Below are positions 58,286 through 64,000 of a DNA stretch of 64,000 nt, piece after piece. Each line of letters opens with the position of its first letter. The first letter of the stretch is position 1. The notes beneath the pieces were generated by a model. It saw nothing but the letters and a program-made list of their open reading frames with translations, made no database searches and was not told where the DNA came from. The stretch covers positions 992,001 through 1,056,000 of the forward strand of contig JAKFAO010000011.1 in assembly GCA_021527695.1 (NCBI GenBank), in the 5' to 3' direction. The position numbers and the translations under genes were made by a program. The stretch is from Naematelia aurantialba (lineage: Eukaryota > Basidiomycota > Tremellomycetes > Tremellales > Naemateliaceae).

Positions 58286-59051
58286 ACACTCGACACAAAT
58301 TTGACAATACACTTTATACATTAGACACGGGATATCGACCGACCTCGAAACCTCGACACGTATCAGACTCGTCTTGAAACTCGATCGTCCGCTCCGCCTT
58401 GGTTCCGCCGCGTCTGAATCGACCACCGACTCGATCCGCCCCACCCGCTCGCCGCGAGGTTTGAGCCGTGGGGACGTGAGCGGTCGTGGTTGATGCGTGT
58501 GGTGGGACAGGGATTGCGGGACGTTTGGGTAGATTGAGACGGCGCTTGGATATGGAGGTTTTTAGAGTTGGGCTCCGTAGTGTAGTGCGTGGCCGCGGGT
58601 TGGTTTCGGGTCTGGTTTGGCCAGGCGGGAGTGGTATGGTGCCTTTGTAGCGTTGTAGATAGTGCAGTTGCAGGATGCAGCTTTGCCGAGTTGCACAGAG
58701 CGCTGCTTGGAATGTGTCAAGTTCGGCCGACGTTGCTGGACCCTTGCTTATGTCCGCGGGGAAAAGATTGGGGTCGCAGTCTAGGAAGCTACTGGGATCG
58801 TATGCATTGGGGTGGTATACGTCTAGGATTATAAGATATCTAGGATTGAGTAGAGTCAGCGACTATCGGCGACACACATCGCGACTCGCAGTGCCAGCAA
58901 CAGTCAAGAGTCTGACGCATCTTTTCAGATAGTGCGGACCGCAAGGGTACACGCCGGGACGGAGTACCCGTACGAGCGCTGGTACAAGTACCAGCACCAG
59001 CAGTATCAGCGCCAGTAGCAGTACCACCACCCGGATCAGTAGCAGTAGCAG

Positions 59052-59083
<32 letters not shown>

Positions 59084-59146
59084 GCAGCAGCAGCAGCAGC
59101 AGCACAAGTCCCAGCACCAGCAACAGCACCAGGATCAAGTAGCACC
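58286..59146. other. Intergenic region between HXL1 and the kelch gene
   Basis: It contains the HXL1 3' side and, at its right end, a CAG microsatellite. The frames seen are open because of the repeat (for example the poly-Leu and poly-Ala frames of the minus strand). No gene is supported. Confidence 0.45.
59037..59104 (+). repeat. CAG microsatellite 43 bp upstream of the kelch gene
   Basis: About 68 bp of cag with a few caa, cat and tag interruptions, the last 25 bp pure cag. It probably lies in the 5' untranslated region or core promoter of the gene starting at 59147. Confidence 0.9.
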
Positions 59147-60602
59147 ATGGGCGGCAGGTATACCTGGGCCAGGGTGGCATGTACCGCCGACCTCAAGCGG
59201 TCGAGCCACTCGGTGTGTGTGGTTGGTGAGCGGGCGTACATCTTTGGCGGGTCAGTGTCCATCTGCTCTTGGTTCTGTCTGTACCTAGGTGACTTGGGTT
59301 GGGTGTGGTGTAACCCGTTGCAACCTTTGTGAACCAGGTTGCAACCAGGATGTGACGGTGACCTCGCCTCGCCCTCTCGCTGTTCAACACATCGCTCCAG
59401 GACACTATTCCGTCTATTCTAGGAGAAGACTAAGAGCTGACCGGCCCAAAGCGAGATCCAGCCGCGCCAGCCCGTCGACGCAGCGCTGCACGTCGTGGGC
59501 CTCTCCACGGGCGAATACGAGAGGGTAGATGGCGGCGGGGACGTGCCGGCGCCGAGGGTGGGGCATACAGCCGTCGTCTTGCAGGGAGAGATTTATGTCT
59601 TTGGCGGGGTGAGTGGTTGCTGGCCTGTTCTCTTACACCGACTGTACTTGTCACACCGACTGTTCTTGCCACACTCATCGTTCTCGTCATACCACTGTCC
59701 ATGCTGTTCCCGTCGCACCCCATAGCCAGTGCCTCTGCTGACGTCTCCAGCGTGGCGGGCCAGAAATGACCCCGCTGATCGAGCACGGCGCCATTCACCG
59801 CTACAGCCCAACGACCAACCTCTGGTCGCGCCTCGAGCCAGCATCGCCCACCCCGTACCCCGCTGCGAGGAGCTACCACGCCTCTGCCGCCGCGCCATCG
59901 CACGGGCTGATCCTCGTACATGCCGGCTGTGGTGATGCCGCGACGGGGCGGCTCAACGACCTCTGGGCGTTCGACATTGCCACCGCAGCATGGAGCCGGC
60001 TGCCCGATGCGCCTGGCGAGAAAGGGCGCGGTGGGACGGCGCTTGCTGTCTTGAACGACAAAGTATGGCGCTTTGGCGGGTTCGACGGCAAGACGGAGAT
60101 CGGCGGATCCATCGACTCACTCGAGCTGCCTGGCAGCACTGAGGCACGGAACCTCGCGACCGATGGCGTACGCTGGGAGACGATACGTTACGACTCGGCC
60201 TCCGGGCTGGGAAGACAAGATGCCGCAGAATTGGTCAAGACGTCCACGGGGCCGGGAGCGAGATCCGTCGCAGGCATGCTTCCGCTGGGCGACACGCATC
60301 TGGTCACCTACTTTGGGGAGGGAAAGCCCAGCCCAACGGGCGGCCATGATGCCGCCGGGAATTTCTGGGGAGATGTCTGGGCGTTTGACACCCTGTCCAA
60401 GACGTGGCAGGAGCTGAGTGTCCAGGTGCAGACGGAGGCCACAGGCGTCCCGGTAGAGAGTGAGGGTGAGGGTGGAGTGGACGGGCCGGGGGAGAGAGGC
60501 TGGTTCGCTAGTGATGTAGTCGACGGTGGGCTGGTCGTCTGGGGAGGAATCGATTCGAACAACGAACGGCTCGCGGACGGCTGGATACTGAAGCAGGTGT
60601 GA
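59147..60602 (+). CDS. Kelch-repeat protein
   Basis: Three exons (59147-59250, 59452-59608, 59751-60602) join in phase to 370 residues. Repeating beta-propeller blades carry the paired glycines and the spaced Tyr/Trp pattern: SSHSVCVVGERAYIFGG, PRVGHTAVVLQGEIYVFGG, AARSYHASAA...LNDLWAFDIATAAWSRLP, GGTALAVLNDKVWRFGGFDG, FWGDVWAFDTLSKTWQELSV and GGLVVWGGIDSNNE (given in pieces). That makes about six blades and fills the protein, with no extra BTB or F-box domain. Kelch propellers bind proteins; fungal single-domain members include cell-polarity and nitrile-specifier-like proteins, and nothing here decides between them. The ATG at 59147 is the first start after the CAG repeat. Confidence 0.85.
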
Positions 60603-60737
60603 GAGTTTGGAATAGAAGGCATCTGTAATGAAGAAGTATCGCAGTTTCCAGCGCACTAAAGATAATTACAACACTGGGCGAGGCCTATCTAGATTGCCTG
60701 AAGGGGAAGGAGAGGGGGCGGGGAAGGGGAGGGTAGT

Positions 60738-60813
60738 GGAGGGAGGGAGGGAGGGAGGGAGGGAGGGAGGGAGGGAGGGAGGAAGGGAGGAAGGGAGGAA
60801 GGGAGGGAGGGAT
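60738..60813 (+). repeat. GGGA/GGAA microsatellite
   Basis: About 76 bp of uninterrupted ggga and ggaa units, 135 bp downstream of the kelch stop. The four-guanine-rich spacing could form G-quadruplex or triplex DNA; that is inference. Confidence 0.9.
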
Positions 60814-61386
60814 GGAGAAGTGTACTTACCGAGGGCAGGGAGCCTCGAGACGAGCAAGAAGCGGGGTACACGGCTGAATGTCGAGCGTTGACCTTTCAAC
60901 GGCCCCACGCCACATCTCTATCATCTTCGGCCTTCGATCGGGACGGGGAGCGAATCGCGTCACTCTCGGCGTGGACATGTAGCGCGTTGCAGAGCAGCTC
61001 CGTTGCTGACACCAACGTGGCTTCAGAAAGGAATGTCCGCTAGCAACAGCTCTCCACAGGCGTGCCCCGAGCCCGCCTCCCTTGATGCCAGCCGGATCTA
61101 CTGTCGGCTGCCCGCCGCGTTGCTGCAGGCTACGGCCGACAGCCGCACAAAGGTGGCCAACGGTGGTTGCAGAGCACAAAGGTCGGCAGCCGACAAGAGA
61201 TGGCCAACGCTCCTCTAGCGGGCATTCGGACCGACCGCCATGATAGGAAAGCCAAGCTTCCTATGATCTGAAACTCCACACCAATCGCTGTCTTCGCTAT
61301 ATGAATATAGCGAGGAAGACGATGCGGAGCCTTCATCGCCACTTGGAACTCTGCTGTAGTCGCAAACCTCGCAGCATCCAACGACC
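60814..61386. promoter_or_regulatory. Upstream region of the 290-residue gene
   Basis: The main feature is a TATA-containing palindrome CGCTATAT-GA-ATATAGCG at 61295-61312, 74 bp upstream of ATG 61387. Nothing else is called. Confidence 0.45.
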
Positions 61387-62259
61387 ATGCCTGCGCTGCT
61401 GCTCAATACGCGGGCTGCGGATCCGCAAGCTGTTCAGTCCAATGACGACGATGAGATGATGTATGCTGTTCCACCTCCGTTAGCCCCGAGGGGGCCGTTG
61501 CCGCCAACGACGCCCCAAACAAGCCCGTGGCGCCGCCGGCGCGGAATTGCGTGGTTGGCGTCCTCTGACGGTTCTGACGCTGAGAATGGCGACGCAGCGG
61601 GCTCTTCCCCGAGCCCCTTATCATCGCACAGTCCGCCAAACGGCCGTTCTGACTCAAGATCGAGTCCCAGCTCGGGCGGGAGCTTCCACAGCGTGTCCCT
61701 CTTGGGCAGCGCCCCTCGCGGTCTCGTGCACCCAGAGTCAGCCAGCCGTGAAGAGGATCAAAGGTTCCACGACCAGATCATCTCCTTGAAGTCCAGTCTG
61801 CTCGTCAAGGCCGAGCGCAAGCTCCAGTCCCTGATGGACAGCGCGCTCGAGCGCCACGGCGAGACTCATGCAGACATCCGTCCGCCCAGCATCCGTGCGA
61901 GGTTTTGCGTGGACACGCGTGCCGCACTGCAAGAGCTCTACATCGAAGACCTCTTCAGCATCATCGTGGGCGACGCTGCTTCCGTCCAAGTGCTGACGCT
62001 CCGCGACCCGGACGGGATCGAGGAGACTGAAAGAGTGGGACTCAGCGTCCTGATGCGGCGAGAGTATACCGCCCCATTGACACTGACCATCCTGCCCGAC
62101 TCGCCTTGGGCCAGTCCAACCAACTCGCACAGTCGGTCGCCCAACAGCGCCCTTGACACCGGTCGTTTCCGCTTCACCAGTGCCGAGCGACGAGGCGACC
62201 AGACTGATCCGGCGTATGCATCTTCGGACGGCTCAGGAATTCAGGGCTGGCGATCGTGA
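61387..62259 (+). CDS. Unknown 290-residue protein with an ordered C-terminal half
   Basis: An uninterrupted frame from ATG 61387. The first 120 residues are Pro/Ser/Asp-rich. Residues about 125-235 look ordered: REEDQRFHDQIISLKSSLLV, KLQSLMDSALERHGE, FCVDTRAALQELYIEDLFSI, SVQVLTLRDPDGIEETER, and a strand with APLTLTILPDSPW. The helix-then-strands order, and phrases such as LTLTI after a charged loop, recall array member A (LPLSLTLSSF), so a distant relation to the 12-17-kb array is possible but not shown. A TATA palindrome precedes it. Function unknown. Confidence 0.6.
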   Translation: MPALLLNTRAADPQAVQSNDDDEMMYAVPPPLAPRGPLPPTTPQTSPWRRRRGIAWLASSDGSDAENGDAAGSSPSPLSSHSPPNGRSDSRSSPSSGGSFHSVSLLGSAPRGLVHPESASREEDQRFHDQIISLKSSLLVKAERKLQSLMDSALERHGETHADIRPPSIRARFCVDTRAALQELYIEDLFSIIVGDAASVQVLTLRDPDGIEETERVGLSVLMRREYTAPLTLTILPDSPWASPTNSHSRSPNSALDTGRFRFTSAERRGDQTDPAYASSDGSGIQGWRS

Positions 62260-63732
62260 CACGATGCACGGACGGCATGTGTAAATGGGAGATATGCATG
62301 AGATGTACCGTAAGAAAGCCCAGCCTGCTTCGTTAAATTCTCTCCAGACGTTGAACACTCATCCCACGTTCTCTCCCTCCTGGAACACAAAGTAAAACCG
62401 TACCGTGGTGTATCTGGTGCCCTCCCTATGAGCAGCATTTTCGTACAGTATAACAGGCGGGGGGCTAGAGCCGCATTCTGACAATCCGGTCGATTTCACC
62501 TCTTGCGTAGTTAGTACAGGTCCGTCATGGCAATGGCGATACGCCGGACAGCTCCTCTGTTCCCGTACGTCTGTCCATGTTCGTCTCTCATGCAGGCCTA
62601 AACCGCAAGCGGAAAGCAGAACGGCAAACCTCCTTTCGGTCTCTGCTTCTCGAAGACATCAGGCAATACCAACGAGAGCGAGTTATTTTCGCCTATGGCC
62701 ACCGCTAGAGCACGTAGTGCTTGACTATAACGCACTCTTCCACATCACATCAGGACAGAGTCACAATGATCGACACGACTCTCTGGAACTCTTCAGATGC
62801 TGGCTCACATGCTCCCAGGTCGGCATGTGGCTTGTCGGCGTCTCGCCACTCTGGACCCAATTCGCCGCTTTCTCAGTCCCAGCGCTGCCCACAATCCCAT
62901 CCCGCTCATCGTTCCCAGCAATCTCAGCGAACTCAGCAATCTCAGCGGTCTCAGCGACCTCAGCGGGTTCTGCTACCCCAGGGGCTACCACCCGAGACAG
63001 ATAACAATTGCACTTTGGTGACGCAACAAGAGGACAATTGCCGCAATGGACGAGCATCAACTTATATCCTGTCTGGCGCACGGATTGACCAATCCACTGT
63101 GCGGAAATTTCTCGCGAGCATCATATTACGACTCAATATGACAGTCCCCCTGAGACCACCCGCAAGTGATTACCCGCCCCGGCGTCCAGTGCGCTGCCTT
63201 AGCGAATAACACATGTATCGCTGTCCTCTTACTCTTGTCCAATGAATTCTGTGTGCTATACTTGACCATAATGCAAACACTCCTAAGACTTGCCAGTGCA
63301 GACAAGACGAGCTGGCATGACAACCCTGTTAAGTTGTATGAGGTCAAATGCACCGCGCCATGACGCCTCCCCGAGGTTGCTCTTTTGTCGTCCTTCTATT
63401 GTCCTGAGACTCTCACGACCAAGATGCTCCTGGAAGCAGCAACTTGACGAGCTTTCAAGCGATGCTGTATTCACATCTCCCTTGATCAACGTCTTGCCTG
63501 ATGAAATGTTTGGAGAAGTACAAAGCTGCGCCTCTCCGCTACTGCCAAGCAACAATTATCCTGACCTCGATGCGTTCTCTTGGCCTGATGACTGCCTTTT
63601 CAACTCCATGCTTGTCCTGCTGCCCAAATTCACATACGAGGAGCCCACTGATCCCTTTTGCTGTTGACTATTACTAGACTGACAACACAGAGATGACAAC
63701 GCCGCTCTTCTCCCCGCCTGTATGTCTATTCT
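62260..63732. other. 1.5-kb region without a supported gene
   Basis: A Ser/Gln-rich plus-strand frame from ATG 62766 to 63209 is written by an impure (tcagcgatc)-like repeat around 62905-62985 and has no homologue that I recognise. Another plus-strand frame, 63290-63667, includes LPSNNYPDLDAFSWPDDCLF, slightly protein-like. I call neither. Confidence 0.35.
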
Positions 63733-64000
63733 CTAGAACAGATTCTGATCCAGCCAGTCGCTCGGAGGTTGTCCCTCGTGCACCACGTCCAGCAAAAACA
63801 TGGAATCCCACGTCGTCGCCGTATCGTCCACCGTCGCGTCAGGAACAGGCGTCCACGCCTGACTGGCACCAGCACCACTCAACATTACCCCGCTGTCGCC
63901 TGCACCTGTCCACGCTGCATTGGCCCACAAGGCAGAATCGAATCCGACGTCGAGTGAGCCTCCCGAAGCCTGCTGCGGACTGACAGACGTTGCAGGGTCT
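63733..64000 (-). CDS. C-terminal end of a probable transcriptional regulator (partial)
   Basis: The minus-strand frame is open from the window edge to the stop at 63733 (about 88 residues). It reads SVSPQQASGGSLDVGFDS, AWTGAGDSGVMLSGAG, DDTATTWDSMFLLDVVHEGQ and ends WLDQNLF. This Ser/Gly/Asp-rich tail with buried aromatic residues is typical of the C-terminal activation region of fungal zinc-cluster or related transcription factors. The DNA-binding part would lie beyond the window, so the family is inferred, not seen. Confidence 0.45.
   Translation of the reverse strand, partial: DPATSVSPQQASGGSLDVGFDSALWANAAWTGAGDSGVMLSGAGASQAWTPVPDATVDDTATTWDSMFLLDVVHEGQPPSDWLDQNLF

Noticed and set aside
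58840..59262. A minus-strand frame with poly-Ala or poly-Leu
   Set aside because: It is the reverse reading of the CAG repeat and overlaps the kelch start.
60738..60813. A CRISPR-like or telomere-like repeat
   Set aside because: The units are 4 bp with no spacers and do not match the telomere repeat; it is a simple microsatellite.

Overview
The window is nuclear DNA of a basidiomycete fungus, most probably a Tremellomycete yeast (Cryptococcus/Kwoniella relatives). The evidence is dense genes packed on both strands, many short introns (mostly 40-100 nt, GT or GC donors, ctgac/ctaac branch sites, cag/tag acceptors), and readable orthologues of typical fungal housekeeping genes. Almost every gene had to be assembled across introns. 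Where reading phase and protein family agree, exon lists are given in the entries; where they do not, that is said.

Left part (1-11.6 kb): the 3' end of an unidentified gene; a tiny intron-rich ATP synthase epsilon gene (ATP15); a glutathione S-transferase on the minus strand; a 3.28-kb Mutator-like DNA transposon with perfect 49-bp terminal inverted repeats and a 9-bp target duplication; and SEC10 of the exocyst on the minus strand. The transposon sits in the 5' region of the GST gene, 213 bp from its start codon, and 39 bp beyond the SEC10 stop codon.

Accessory region 1 (12.1-17.6 kb): four minus-strand genes in tandem. They share a weak but repeated protein plan (ED-x-x-x-W near the N-terminus, a DG-hydrophobic step, and a W-hydrophobic-V strand) and look like a local, lineage-specific paralogue array of unknown function.

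Middle (18-47 kb): a GNAT acetyltransferase, a conserved hypothetical protein, a RING-finger protein, an HSF-type transcription factor, a DHHC palmitoyltransferase (PFA3-like), the condensin subunit BRN1, a RecQ helicase of RECQ1 type, the tRNA m5C methyltransferase NCL1, a METTL21-like methyltransferase with a Cys-Asp-Ser repeat, RIX1 of the pre-60S pathway, and a hypothetical protein. BRN1 and NCL1 together use four GC-AG introns.

Accessory region 2 (47.7-52.8 kb): four more minus-strand unknown genes, two of them with TATA boxes, separated by minisatellites.

Right part (54-64 kb): a large two-span membrane protein diverging from HXL1, the HAC1/XBP1-like bZIP regulator of the unfolded protein response. 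HXL1 carries a predicted 50-nt unconventional (Ire1-type) intron that switches the C-terminal reading frame. A kelch-repeat protein, an unknown 290-residue protein and the C-terminus of a probable regulator follow. No rRNA, tRNA or CRISPR array was recognised.
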